A stretch of DNA of 39,687 bases. It comes from SZUA-217 sp034658975. GTDB taxonomy: Bacteria > Actinomycetota > Acidimicrobiia > Spongiisociales > ZC4RG35. The notes below the pieces were generated by a model. That model searched no databases. It was not told the origin of the DNA and saw nothing but the letters and a program-made list of their open reading frames with translations. Below, piece after piece: positions 17,298-25,067 of this stretch (position 1 is the first letter of the stretch; every line of letters starts with the position of its first letter). The DNA lies in assembly GCA_034658975.1 (NCBI GenBank), contig JAYEGJ010000030.1, positions 1 to 39,687 on the forward strand. The letters are read 5' to 3'. Made by a program: the position numbers and the translations under genes.

Positions 17298-17596
17298 CTC
17301 ATCAAATTCAGGTCGTCGACGTTGGCGGACTTGCGGTTTCTGAAGATCATCAAGACGATTGCCAGTCCGATTCCAACCTCGGCAGCGGCCACGGTGATCA
17401 CGAAGATGGCAAAGATGTGACCGATCGCTTCCGAACTGACCAGCACCGCCTCGAAGGCAATGAAGTTGATGTTCACGGCGTTGAGCATCAGTTCGACCGA
17501 CAACAGGATCAGCACGATGTTCCGGCGGACCAGGAGACCGTAGATGCCCATGGCGAAGAGGGCCGCGCCAAGGACAAGGAACTGTGTCAGCAGCAT
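17291..17596 (-). CDS. nuoK: NADH-quinone oxidoreductase subunit K (cluster 1)
   Basis: This 101-residue, three-helix membrane subunit carries the two buried Glu of the proton path: VELMLNAVN in helix 2 and a second acidic helix segment AAAEVGIGLAI. The length is standard. The ATG at 17596 overlaps the nuoJ stop by one base, which fits translational coupling. It works with J, A and H to link quinone reduction to the antiporter subunits. Confidence 0.96.
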   Translation of the reverse strand: MLLTQFLVLGAALFAMGIYGLLVRRNIVLILLSVELMLNAVNINFIAFEAVLVSSEAIGHIFAIFVITVAAAEVGIGLAIVLMIFRNRKSANVDDLNLMRW

Positions 17597-18147
17597 CAGA
17601 CGGCCGACCTTTCTTCTTCCTCGGCCGGCGACAGGTCGCGGCGGGCCAGTGTGATCCCGCCGATCAACGCGGCGAGAAGCACGAACGAAACGATTTCGAA
17701 GGGGATGACGAAACGACCGAGCAGCGATTCGCCGATCACCTCGGTTGGCACCGGTTCGCCCGTCGATCCGATGAGTTGGGTACCGAAAGCATCGATCGAT
17801 GCCCAGGACATCATCACGAAGACCGCTCCGGACAGGCTCGCTGGCCAGACCTTCTTGTCTGAGTCGAGGCCTTCGTCCATTCCCGTCGGGGCTCTGGTAA
17901 TCATGATTCCGAATAGGAACAACACGATCACGGCCCCGATGTAGACGAGGACCAGGACCCAGGCGACGAATTCCGCCGACAACATGAGGAATAGCGCCGC
18001 GGTCCCGCCAAGAGCACCCACCAGGAAGAGGGCAGCGTGAACGACGTTCTTCGAGGTGACCACCCGGAATCCCGAGAACAACACGACAAGTCCGATGATC
18101 GTGAAGACCCAGTTGACGGGCTCAGAAACCCAATCGACAACGGTCAT
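17596..18147 (-). CDS. nuoJ: NADH-quinone oxidoreductase subunit J (cluster 1)
   Basis: This protein of about 183 residues has five hydrophobic helices. It shows the conserved helix-3 signature FVAWVLVLVYIGAVIVLFLFGIM-type pattern (Val-Tyr-Ile-Gly-Ala), which contains the pi-bulge region of NuoJ. The start ATG at 18147 overlaps the nuoI stop by 4 bases (ATGA). The frame stays open further upstream into nuoI, but that extension is Arg/His-rich nonsense. The acidic C-terminus (AEEEERSAV) is hydrophilic. Confidence 0.94.
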   Translation of the reverse strand: MTVVDWVSEPVNWVFTIIGLVVLFSGFRVVTSKNVVHAALFLVGALGGTAALFLMLSAEFVAWVLVLVYIGAVIVLFLFGIMITRAPTGMDEGLDSDKKVWPASLSGAVFVMMSWASIDAFGTQLIGSTGEPVPTEVIGESLLGRFVIPFEIVSFVLLAALIGGITLARRDLSPAEEEERSAV

Positions 18148-18629
18148 TTCTCTAGCGCCGGGGGTTCGGGGACGGTTACGAGCCAGTCCTGGAGTCGGTC
18201 CATGTCGTGAAGCATCTCGCCCATGACCGATTCGGAGTATTCGTACTCCGGGCTCCAGAAGAGAGCGTCGAACGGGCAGACCTCGACACAGATACCGCAG
18301 TACATGCAGAGGGCGTAGTCGATGTCGAAACGATCGAGCTTGGAGCGAACCTTGACACGGCCCCCCGGCTTGGCCGGGGGAAGCTCTTCCTTGTGTCCCT
18401 CGATGTAGATGCACCAGTCGGGGCATTGCCTGGCGCACAACATGCAGACCGTGCAGGCGTCCTGGTCGAGAGCGATGACCCCACGCGCACGGGGCACGGG
18501 AGTCTCCTTTTCGACCGGGTAGTTGATGGTCGCCAGATACTTCTTCGGCCTGAAGATGGTTTTGAACATCGTGGTGATGGTGACCCAGAGCCCTTTGGCG
18601 AGTCCGGTGCCGGGAATGGTGCGTGCCAT
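18144..18629 (-). CDS. nuoI: NADH-quinone oxidoreductase subunit I, 2x[4Fe-4S] (cluster 1)
   Basis: This 161-residue ferredoxin-like subunit has two full CxxCxxCxxxCP motifs: C59, C62, C65, C69 and C108, C111, C114, C118. They bind the N6a/N6b clusters that pass electrons to NuoB. An N-terminal amphipathic stretch (about 10-28) would sit on the membrane. It overlaps nuoH by one base and nuoJ by four. Because nuoE, F and G are missing, this subunit is the outermost visible electron entry of the complex coded here. Confidence 0.95.
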   Translation of the reverse strand: MARTIPGTGLAKGLWVTITTMFKTIFRPKKYLATINYPVEKETPVPRARGVIALDQDACTVCMLCARQCPDWCIYIEGHKEELPPAKPGGRVKVRSKLDRFDIDYALCMYCGICVEVCPFDALFWSPEYEYSESVMGEMLHDMDRLQDWLVTVPEPPALEK

Positions 18630-19633
18630 TACAGGGCAACCTTCAACACGGCCGTGACGGCGATGTTCGCCAACGCCAGGGGGATGAGCCACTTCCAGGC
18701 GAGCGTCTGAAGCTGATCCTCGCGGAAGCGAGGGAAGGTCCAGCGGAACCAGATCATGATGAACGCCAGCAGGAGCACCTTGCCGATGAGAATGAACGGG
18801 CCGGCCCACGCCAGCGTTTCCACGGGGATACCAGGCAGCCAGTAACCGCCCAGGAACAGCGTGACGGCGATCGCCGACATCGTGAACATGTTTGCGTACT
18901 CGGCGAGGAAGAAGAACAAGAAGCGGAAACCGGAGTACTCGGTGACGAACCCCATCACCAACTCGGATTCGGCGATAGGCATGTCGAAGGGGATGCGGGT
19001 CAGTTCGGCGAGGGCGGCGATCATGAAGATGACGAACCCGACGAACTGGACGAGCACAAAGGGGAAGCCGGCATCGATCTGGGCCTGGACGATCCCACCC
19101 ATGCTCATGGTCTCCGCCATGATGACGGACCCGACGACTGCGAGAACCAGCGGAAGCTCGTAGGCGATGAGCTGACCGGCGGCCCGGAGACCTCCCATCA
19201 GGGAGTACTTGTTCGCAGAAGACCATCCGGCCATGAGGACGCCGATAGTGCCGAGCGACGAGATCGCTAGGGCATAGAAGATCCCGACCGAGAGGTCCTG
19301 GAAGATGAGATCCGGGCCAAACGGGATCACCACGAGAAGGGCAACCGTTGCGGCGAGCACGAGGATCGGTGCGGCCTTGAAAACCGGTTCGTCGGCATCC
19401 TCGGGGATGAGATCTTCCTTCTGGAAGAACTTGACGCCGTCTGCGATCAGCTGGGCCCAACCCCAGCGGCCACCGGCGAAATAGGGACCGACCCGTGACT
19501 GCATCTTCGCCGACAGCTTCAGTTCGGCGAACCCCAGCGCGAGAGCGGCAACCGGCACCATGATGGCCACGAGGAGGGTCTTCGCAACGAGGGACACCCA
19601 GGGGTTGGCGAAGGCATCAATAATCGTGCTCAT
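18629..19633 (-). CDS. nuoH: NADH-quinone oxidoreductase subunit H (cluster 1)
   Basis: This 334-residue, eight-helix membrane subunit forms much of the quinone tunnel. It shows the family's RVGPYFAGGRWGWAQLIADGVKFFQKED loop motif in part, RAAGQLIAYELPL and the DMPIAESELVMGF acidic loop, with the conserved Glu residues of the E-channel. The start ATG at 19633 overlaps the nuoD stop by 4 bases. In standard operons nuoE, F and G lie at exactly this junction; here there is no room for them. Confidence 0.96.
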   Translation of the reverse strand: MSTIIDAFANPWVSLVAKTLLVAIMVPVAALALGFAELKLSAKMQSRVGPYFAGGRWGWAQLIADGVKFFQKEDLIPEDADEPVFKAAPILVLAATVALLVVIPFGPDLIFQDLSVGIFYALAISSLGTIGVLMAGWSSANKYSLMGGLRAAGQLIAYELPLVLAVVGSVIMAETMSMGGIVQAQIDAGFPFVLVQFVGFVIFMIAALAELTRIPFDMPIAESELVMGFVTEYSGFRFLFFFLAEYANMFTMSAIAVTLFLGGYWLPGIPVETLAWAGPFILIGKVLLLAFIMIWFRWTFPRFREDQLQTLAWKWLIPLALANIAVTAVLKVAL

Positions 19634-20820
19634 CGGTCCACGTCCCCGAGCACGAAGTCGAGGCTTCCCATGATCGCGATGATGTCGGGGATCAGAGCGC
19701 CCTCGAGGACCCAGGGCAGAATGGAGATGTTCGAGAAGCTCGCCGATCGGATCTTCAGCCGATAGGGGCCCGTGTTCCCATCGGAGATGAGGTAGTAGCC
19801 CATCTCGCCCTTCGGGTTCTCAGCACGTACGTAGGTCTCGCCCTTCGGTACTTTGATGATCTTGGGGACCTTGGCCTGGATCGGTCCGCTCGGGATGCCG
19901 TCGATGGCCTGTCTGACAATCATGGCCGCCTGGCGGGTCTCCTCGAAGCGGATCCACCACCGGTCCCAGCAGTCGCTGTTCTCGCCGGTTGGGATTTCGA
20001 AGTCGAATTTGTCGTAGGGCAGGTAATCCTCGACGTTGCGCAGGTCGAAGGGGATTCCCGACGCCCTCAATGTCGGGCCCGACACGCCGAACGCTGCGAT
20101 GATCTCGGGAGGGATGACACCAACGCCTTTGGTGCGAGCCAGGATGATCTCGTTGCCTGCGACCAGGTTCTCGATTTCGTCGCACACACTGAGAACCTTG
20201 TCCATTGCCTCGCGGGCACCGTCGAGGAAGCCGGTGGGGAGATCCTGGGCGAGCTTCCGGGTCGTTGATCCGGAGCCTGCGGCGGGCTTCACGCCGCCGA
20301 TTCGGTTGAAATTCGGATGGAACCGACCACCGGTCACCCCCTCGATCAGGTCGAGGACACGCTCACGCTCACGGAGAGCGAAAAAGAGAGGAGTGCCGGC
20401 ACCCAGTTCCAGCGGATAAGCGGCGAGGAACATGAGGTGAGATGAGATCCGAGCCATCTCGGTGAGGATGAGCCGTATGTACTGGGCCCGCTCCGGAACC
20501 TCAATCTCCATCAGCTTCTCGGCCGCCACGATGAACGGGATCTCGTTGGCGTAGCCGGAGACCCAGTCGATCCTGTTGATCAGTGCTGTGATCTGGGGGT
20601 AGGTGCGGACCTCGGAGAGCTTCTCGTAGCCCCGGTGCATGTATCCGATCACAGGCTTCACGTCGAAGGCACGCTCGCCATCGACGCGGGCAACGAGCCG
20701 GAGCACACCGTGGGTCGAAGGATGCTGCGGACCTATGTTGAGGGTCATGTCCTCGGTCTGGAGCTCTACCGAGACTTGAACCTCGCCGAGCTGACTGGCC
20801 ACGTCGGCATCGATGGTCAT
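19630..20820 (-). CDS. nuoD: NADH-quinone oxidoreductase subunit D, 49-kDa (cluster 1)
   Basis: This 396-residue subunit descends from the hydrogenase large subunit and forms the quinone site with NuoB. GPQHPSTHGVLRL near the N-terminus carries the quinone-head His, and YMHRGYEK is also conserved. The C-terminus ends SLDFVLGDVDR, the family's processed-like end. The [NiFe] Cys ligands of hydrogenases are absent, as expected. It overlaps nuoC by one base and nuoH by four. Confidence 0.96.
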   Translation of the reverse strand: MTIDADVASQLGEVQVSVELQTEDMTLNIGPQHPSTHGVLRLVARVDGERAFDVKPVIGYMHRGYEKLSEVRTYPQITALINRIDWVSGYANEIPFIVAAEKLMEIEVPERAQYIRLILTEMARISSHLMFLAAYPLELGAGTPLFFALRERERVLDLIEGVTGGRFHPNFNRIGGVKPAAGSGSTTRKLAQDLPTGFLDGAREAMDKVLSVCDEIENLVAGNEIILARTKGVGVIPPEIIAAFGVSGPTLRASGIPFDLRNVEDYLPYDKFDFEIPTGENSDCWDRWWIRFEETRQAAMIVRQAIDGIPSGPIQAKVPKIIKVPKGETYVRAENPKGEMGYYLISDGNTGPYRLKIRSASFSNISILPWVLEGALIPDIIAIMGSLDFVLGDVDR

Positions 20821-21413
20821 CAGGCTTCCGGATTCTCTGTTGACGGTTCCGACTTCTCAGGCATCGACTCGACGTCCACCGTCCCTGGCCAGGGCTTCAC
20901 TTCACGACTGAGAAGCGGATAGTCCTTGCGAAGGGGGTTCCCCACGAACGATTCGGGAAGGTAAAGGGGGCTGAGATCGGGGTGGCCGGCGAAGTCGATG
21001 CCGAACATCTCGGCGGCTTCCCGCTCGTGCCAATTCGCCCCTGCGAACACCTCGATCAAGGTCCCCACCGAAGCTGAATCCTTGGAGAGGTCGGTGGAAA
21101 AGGTGACTCGTCGGCCCTCACTGAGATCACCGACCGTCGACAGGATCTCAAAGCGCTCCTCGACTTCCTCGGAGAGGGGATCGCCCGCCTCGACCTCATT
21201 GGCCCAGTCGACACCAGAAAGCCACGAGAAGAAAACGAGGTTGAGCTCGTCACGGGCCTTGAGGTGGGCGTTCACCCATGAATCAGGAGCAACCTTCACC
21301 TTGACCGTGTCGGCCTCGATGGTCGCGGTGCCTCCCACGGTCTCAGCGACCGAGTCGGCGAAATCCTGAAGCGGATGGGGAGCGGCTTCGGTGTCAGACG
21401 GGCTCGAGGTCAC
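20820..21413 (-). CDS. nuoC: NADH-quinone oxidoreductase subunit C, 30-kDa (cluster 1)
   Basis: This 197-residue hydrophilic subunit has the signature WHEREAAEMFGIDFAGHPDL, then LYLPESFVGNPLRKDYPL, which is diagnostic of the 30-kDa/NuoC family. The N- and C-terminal tails (about 1-20 and 175-197) are acidic, Pro/Glu-rich and probably flexible. It is separate from NuoD, not fused. Its start lies 20 bases inside the end of nuoB. Confidence 0.95.
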   Translation of the reverse strand: MTSSPSDTEAAPHPLQDFADSVAETVGGTATIEADTVKVKVAPDSWVNAHLKARDELNLVFFSWLSGVDWANEVEAGDPLSEEVEERFEILSTVGDLSEGRRVTFSTDLSKDSASVGTLIEVFAGANWHEREAAEMFGIDFAGHPDLSPLYLPESFVGNPLRKDYPLLSREVKPWPGTVDVESMPEKSEPSTENPEA

Positions 21414-21891
21414 GCCTATTCCACTTCTCCTTGATGTTCTCGTTCTTGATGAGTTTCTGAAGGTGGAGGATTCCGTCCATCAGAGCTTCGGGGCGGGGAG
21501 GGCAGCCGGGGACGTAGACGTCGACCGGGATGATCTGATCGACACCCTTGGTGACCGAGTACGAGTCCCAGTAGGGGCCTCCGCAGTTGGCACAGGAGCC
21601 CATCGATATCACGTACTTGGGGTCCGGCATCTGGTCGTAGAGACGACGAACGGCAGGGGCCATCTTGTCGGTCAATGTGCCGGCAACGATCATCAGGTCC
21701 GCCTGGCGGGGGGAGGCCGGGAGAGGAATGATCCCAAACCGCATCATGTCGTAGCGGGGAGCGGCGGCCGCCAACATCTCAACCGAGCAGCAGGCAAGTC
21801 CGAACTGGAACATCCAGAGGCTGTATTGACGGGACCAGTTCAGGAGCCACGAAACCGGTTTGGGGACTCCGAACTTCTGGACTACTCCCAC
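21394..21891 (-). CDS. nuoB: NADH-quinone oxidoreductase subunit B, N2 cluster (cluster 1)
   Basis: This 165-residue subunit holds the terminal [4Fe-4S] cluster N2 that reduces quinone. The ligands are C34, C35 (ACCSVEM), C100 (SMGSCANCGG) and C130 (YVPGCPPRPE). The length and order are typical. It overlaps nuoA by 10 bases and nuoC by 20. All ligands are intact, so the complex should be able to reduce quinone. Confidence 0.96.
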   Translation of the reverse strand: MGVVQKFGVPKPVSWLLNWSRQYSLWMFQFGLACCSVEMLAAAAPRYDMMRFGIIPLPASPRQADLMIVAGTLTDKMAPAVRRLYDQMPDPKYVISMGSCANCGGPYWDSYSVTKGVDQIIPVDVYVPGCPPRPEALMDGILHLQKLIKNENIKEKWNRRDLEPV

Positions 21892-22247
21892 TGAAGGACT
21901 CCCTTACGAATGGCGTAGACGAGTCCGAGGACCAGGATTGCGATGAAGATGAGCATCTCGACCAGACCGAACATGCCGAGATCTTCCAGCTTGATCGCCC
22001 AGGGGAAGATGAACACGGCCTCGACGTCGAAGATGACAAACAGAAGGCCAAACACGTAATACCTGATGTAGGTCTGGCTCCAGCCGGTGCCAACCGGGTC
22101 GACACCGCACTCGTAGGTCATCTTCTTGGCCTTGGTGGGGTTCGAAGGGCGAAGGATCGAAGCCACGCCCAACATCCCCATAACGAGAACGGCGCCCATG
22201 GCGACGAATGCGCCCACAGTGAGATAACTCTCGAAATACGTGCTCAT
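21882..22247 (-). CDS. nuoA: NADH-quinone oxidoreductase subunit A (cluster 1)
   Basis: This 121-residue, three-helix subunit carries the YECGVDPVGTGWSQTYIRYY loop motif and the FVIFDVEAVFIFPW helix-2 signature with its acidic residues. The ATG at 22247 (MSTYFESYL) is preferred over an in-frame ATG 39 bases upstream, because the added 13 residues are not family-like. It is the first gene of the 11-gene operon. The 77-base gap to the divergent phosphodiesterase gene must hold the operon promoter. Confidence 0.95.
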   Translation of the reverse strand: MSTYFESYLTVGAFVAMGAVLVMGMLGVASILRPSNPTKAKKMTYECGVDPVGTGWSQTYIRYYVFGLLFVIFDVEAVFIFPWAIKLEDLGMFGLVEMLIFIAILVLGLVYAIRKGVLQWE

Positions 22248-22272
22248 GCCTCTAACGGGTTGACCGGCGGCG

Positions 22273-22278
22273 AGTATA
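22273..22278 (-). promoter_or_regulatory. Candidate -10 box of the nuoA operon
   Basis: On the minus strand TATACT lies about 25 bases before the nuoA ATG. A TTGACT occurs further upstream (about 22 bases apart, too far for a standard -35), so the -35 element is uncertain. This is the only good -10 match in the short gap. Confidence 0.35.
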
Positions 22279-22324
22279 CGCGCCACGGGGCAATGGTCGA
22301 AGTCAACGATCTAGCCTGCCTTCA

Positions 22325-23407
22325 ATGGCAAACGCCCCTTCCTATGACGGCTCCGGTCTGGTCAATCTCATCGCCGAAGTCGAGGGGCGTATGACCGGGT
22401 CTTCGCCATCACCCGGCTTGTCTCCCCGGCTCGCCGATGCCGTTCCCGGGGCCAGGACATACGTGCTGGTCCTGTTCGACGGACTCGGGACTGCACAGTT
22501 GGCCCATCGGGGTGCCGGGACATTCAGGTCGGCTCACCAAGGAACCCTGGAGGCCCCTTTCCCAACAACGACCAGTGTCTCTCTGGCGACCATCGCCACC
22601 GGCCTGCCCCCCTCACTGCACGGCCAGGTGGCCCACCTCAACTGGATGCCCGACCTGGGTTTGGTGGTCAATTCGCTGAAATGGCTTCGGGTCACCGGGG
22701 AGCCTGTCCAATACGACTATCCATCGTTCCTTCCCAATCCCAACCTGTGGGAACGGCTGCGGGCATCGGGTGTCGAGCCGATCACGGTTCAGCCCGGGGA
22801 CTTCTCTGGAAGCCCCTTGACCCGCGTCCTGTACCGGGGTGCTCGCTTCGAGGGAGCCTGGGACGAGAGAGACATCGTGGATGCGACGGTCCAACTCGCC
22901 GGTGAACCCAACCGGTTCATCTTCACCTACGTGCCCCACGTCGACTTCGCCGGGCACGTCCACGGGCTGAACAGCGAGGAGTTCGCCGAGGCCATCAGCA
23001 CAGCGACGACGATCTGGGAGGGCATCGCCGCGGCCCTGCCACCTGACGTCGCGCTGCTCGGAACCGCCGACCACGGTCTCCTCGAGTTCACGGATGAGCA
23101 GAAGGTGCTGATCAGGGAACCCCGTTTCGACCCGCTCCGGTTTGCGGGAGACACTCGCGGAGTCCAATTGTGGGGCGACCGCGACCTGATGGCAGACCTT
23201 GCAGAGTCGGTGGGCGGTGACCTGACTGCCGCGCTGCCCCTGCTCGGACCGACCCCGACGGATCAGGCGGCGGCACGGGTGGGAGACCGGGTCCTGCTGG
23301 CTCCCGACGACCGCGTGTTCATCCCCAAGGGGTTCGACAAGCGTCTCCGTTGCTATCACGGAGGGCTCTCGCGCGACGAGGTGGAGATCCCCCTGCTGGT
23401 CGGCTAG
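22325..23407 (+). CDS. Alkaline phosphatase-family phosphodiesterase / nucleotide pyrophosphatase
   Basis: This 360-residue protein fits the type I phosphodiesterase/nucleotide pyrophosphatase fold. The first metal Asp is in LVLFDGLG (D52). The nucleophile Thr is in FPTTTSVSLATIATG (about 80-92), followed by SLHGQV. Further metal ligands lie in HVDFAGHVHG, GTADHG and YHGGLS. No signal peptide is evident, so the enzyme may be cytoplasmic. The family hydrolyses phosphodiester or phosphoanhydride bonds; the substrate is unknown. It is divergent from nuoA and faces the DUF559 gene, with a palindromic repeat between them. Confidence 0.85.
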   Translation: MANAPSYDGSGLVNLIAEVEGRMTGSSPSPGLSPRLADAVPGARTYVLVLFDGLGTAQLAHRGAGTFRSAHQGTLEAPFPTTTSVSLATIATGLPPSLHGQVAHLNWMPDLGLVVNSLKWLRVTGEPVQYDYPSFLPNPNLWERLRASGVEPITVQPGDFSGSPLTRVLYRGARFEGAWDERDIVDATVQLAGEPNRFIFTYVPHVDFAGHVHGLNSEEFAEAISTATTIWEGIAAALPPDVALLGTADHGLLEFTDEQKVLIREPRFDPLRFAGDTRGVQLWGDRDLMADLAESVGGDLTAALPLLGPTPTDQAAARVGDRVLLAPDDRVFIPKGFDKRLRCYHGGLSRDEVEIPLLVG

Positions 23408-23420
23408 CCCACCGGTTGGA

Positions 23421-23473
23421 TCGTCTCGCGTGCAGTGAGTCGGTCTAAGACCGACTGAGTGCACTCCGGTGGG
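23421..23473. repeat. 53-bp palindromic repeat, copy A (3' side of the DUF559 gene)
   Basis: It is identical to 24422-24474 at 50 of 53 positions and in the same orientation. The core folds into a 16-bp stem with two mismatches (arms 23430-23445 and 23449-23464) and a 3-base TAA loop. Copy A has an extra outer pair, CCCACCGG (23408-23415) with CCGGTGGG (23466-23473). The stop codon of the DUF559 gene lies in this loop. It may serve as a bidirectional terminator between convergent genes. Confidence 0.75.
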
Positions 23474-24389
23474 CGCCGACAGCGAGGAGCGTGGCAAGGC
23501 ACTGCTCCGGGTGCTCCTTCAACATCGAGTAGGTGAAGCGAAGCACCTGGATCCCTTGGGCGGCGAGGGCGTTGTCCCTAATCCGATCGCTCTCCTGGTC
23601 TCGTTGGCGGGCGTGCCATCGACGGCTGTCCGCTTCCACCGCCAGTGCCCACACGGCGATGAAGACATCGACACGGCCCGGTGTCCCGTTGATCGAGATC
23701 GGGTACTCGGTTGTCCACTCGGGAACGGCCGGATCGGCCAGGACCCCATGGAGCATTCGCTCCAGATAGGTGGCGTCGACGTCGTAGGAACCCGGCTGTC
23801 GGGCTTCGAGAGCCCTCCCCAACCGGCCGGCGCCCGCCTGTCTCGCCCCCAGAATCCGGTCGAAGATGGGATCGAAGTCTCCCAACCGGGCCTTGCCGGT
23901 GAGGATCATGTCGTCGAGGGCGTCTTCCAACACACGCTGCCGCAGCTCCGCTGCGAGGGTGAGAAGCGTCTCTGCGGGCGTCGTGGTCAAGAGACCTTCC
24001 ACCCGCTCGGTCGCCACCATGTCGAAGAACTTCGATCTGATCACTCTGGCGATCGGGGACCGAGCGTTGCCCGAGCTCGGGATCATGATGACCGGCCTCG
24101 TGAAACCGAAGCCATCGATGCCATGCAGGAAGGCGGCAGACCGACCGGCAACGGTCGCCCGGGGTCGACTGAGCACGGCGGCGGACACCTGACGCTCCCA
24201 TTTAGGCGGAGCCGAGGCCACCGCATAGACCTCCGGACATAGCCGCACCCAGGCACCATTGCGCACGCGCACCGCCACAGCGTCTCCGTCGAATCCGGCA
24301 TCACGCGCCTGACGGAAGTTGAACACGCCGTACTGGCGCGAAGCTAGCTCATCTATGCGAGACGAATCCCCTGCCACCTGACCCAGCAT
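23445..24389 (-). CDS. AbiEi-type N-terminal domain plus DUF559 (nuclease-fold) protein
   Basis: This 314-residue protein starts with a winged-helix-like segment (IDELASRQYGVFNFRQARDAG, then RVRNGAWVRLCPEVYAV), the AbiEi antitoxin-like N-domain found in many actinobacterial DUF559 proteins. It ends with a DUF559 domain of the Vsr-like PD-(D/E)xK fold: VDVFIAVWALAVEADSRRWH, then DRIRDNAL and a final IQVLRFTYS strand. Family members are predicted DNA-binding nuclease-like proteins, and their role is unproven. The ATG at 24389 is chosen because upstream codons run into non-family sequence and the repeat. Its last seven codons and stop lie inside palindromic repeat A, and repeat B sits 33 bases before its start. 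No toxin partner is seen. Confidence 0.8.
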   Translation of the reverse strand: MLGQVAGDSSRIDELASRQYGVFNFRQARDAGFDGDAVAVRVRNGAWVRLCPEVYAVASAPPKWERQVSAAVLSRPRATVAGRSAAFLHGIDGFGFTRPVIMIPSSGNARSPIARVIRSKFFDMVATERVEGLLTTTPAETLLTLAAELRQRVLEDALDDMILTGKARLGDFDPIFDRILGARQAGAGRLGRALEARQPGSYDVDATYLERMLHGVLADPAVPEWTTEYPISINGTPGRVDVFIAVWALAVEADSRRWHARQRDQESDRIRDNALAAQGIQVLRFTYSMLKEHPEQCLATLLAVGAHRSALSRS

Positions 24390-24421
24390 TCGGTATTGAG
24401 GCCGGCCGCACAACCCCCATC

Positions 24422-24474
24422 TCGTCTCGCGTGCAGTGAATCGGGCTGAGACCGACTGAGTGCACTCCGGTGGG
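24422..24474. repeat. 53-bp palindromic repeat, copy B (5' side of the DUF559 gene)
   Basis: This is the second copy of the palindrome at 23421-23473, differing at three positions. It fills the gap between the end of the DUF402 gene and the start of the DUF559 gene. The copies are 1001 bases apart, start to start, and enclose only the DUF559 gene. The stem again pairs GTGCA...TGCAC around a short loop. Confidence 0.75.
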
Positions 24475-24475
24475 T

Positions 24476-24973
24476 TCAGAGCCGGGACAACCAGCTCTCC
24501 GCAACATCGAAGAAGGGCTCGCGCCGGGTGTGGAGCCAGTCGACGACGGCCGCCGTCTCGTCCTCGGCTCGCTTGATCATCTCGGGCGTGTACCCGTATT
24601 TGACCTGGTGAACCTCGAACTCGTCCTCGTCTTCCACCTCGACGGTCCCGTCCTGTCGGACCACTACATCGAGGTCCAGGTCGATCATCTCGTACCGTTT
24701 GTCCGAAACCCAGACCGGCGGGGTGACGATGTCTACGAAATGGGAGAACTGGGTGGTCAAGCCGTTGTAGTGAAGATGCCACCAGCCTTCATGGGGGGCG
24801 CAGAAGACAGCCGGTTCCCGGGTGGGGCGCACATCGAGATCTCCCTTCCACCGCTTGGACCCCGACGGCACGGCGATCCACATCCCATACTCATCCTCTC
24901 CCAATCGGAAGGCCTCGAATCCCCAATGAAGGTGATCGGGGTTCTTGAGAAATTGGACGGTAACCGGTGTCAT
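24476..24973 (-). CDS. DUF402 domain protein
   Basis: This 165-residue protein matches DUF402 (FomD/FAU-1-like beta-barrel). The pattern is EMIDLDLDVVVRQDGTVEVEDEDEFE followed by a Tyr/Gly-rich HQVKYGY helix, with conserved acidic residues that bind divalent metal in characterised members. Those are nucleoside-diphosphate or related phosphohydrolases and RNA-binding proteins. The ATG at 24973 lies 94 bases from the divergent iron transporter gene. The stop abuts repeat B. The exact reaction is unknown. Confidence 0.82.
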   Translation of the reverse strand: MTPVTVQFLKNPDHLHWGFEAFRLGEDEYGMWIAVPSGSKRWKGDLDVRPTREPAVFCAPHEGWWHLHYNGLTTQFSHFVDIVTPPVWVSDKRYEMIDLDLDVVVRQDGTVEVEDEDEFEVHQVKYGYTPEMIKRAEDETAAVVDWLHTRREPFFDVAESWLSRL

Positions 24974-25032
24974 GAGCCGAGAACCATAGAGAAATTGCTA
25001 TTTGCACTATGCCGGTAGTGGTAATAGCTTTC

Positions 25033-25052
25033 ATCGTTAGCTACCTAACGAT
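25033..25052. promoter_or_regulatory. Perfect 8-bp-arm dyad upstream of the iron transporter operon
   Basis: ATCGTTAG (25033-25040) and CTAACGAT (25045-25052) form a perfect inverted repeat with a 4-base spacer. It lies 15 bases before the GTG start and just before the ribosome site CTGGAGG. The TTAG...CTAA arms recall DtxR/IdeR-type iron boxes, and an iron-uptake operon follows, so metal-dependent repression is a fair guess. The match to the 19-bp consensus is partial. Confidence 0.45.
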
Positions 25053-25067
25053 CGCTGGAGGATCGTC

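Noticed and set aside
18148..18639. Upstream extension of nuoJ in the same open frame
   Set aside because: The extension overlaps nuoI and is Arg/His-rich; the ATG at 18147 gives a normal NuoJ and an ATGA overlap.
23421..24474. Integron attC sites as an explanation for the 53-bp palindromes
   Set aside because: No GTTRRRY/RYYYAAC core ends are present and no integrase is in view.
24390..24782. Upstream extension of the DUF559 protein
   Set aside because: It crosses repeat B and the DUF402 gene and is unlike any protein; the ATG at 24389 fits the family.
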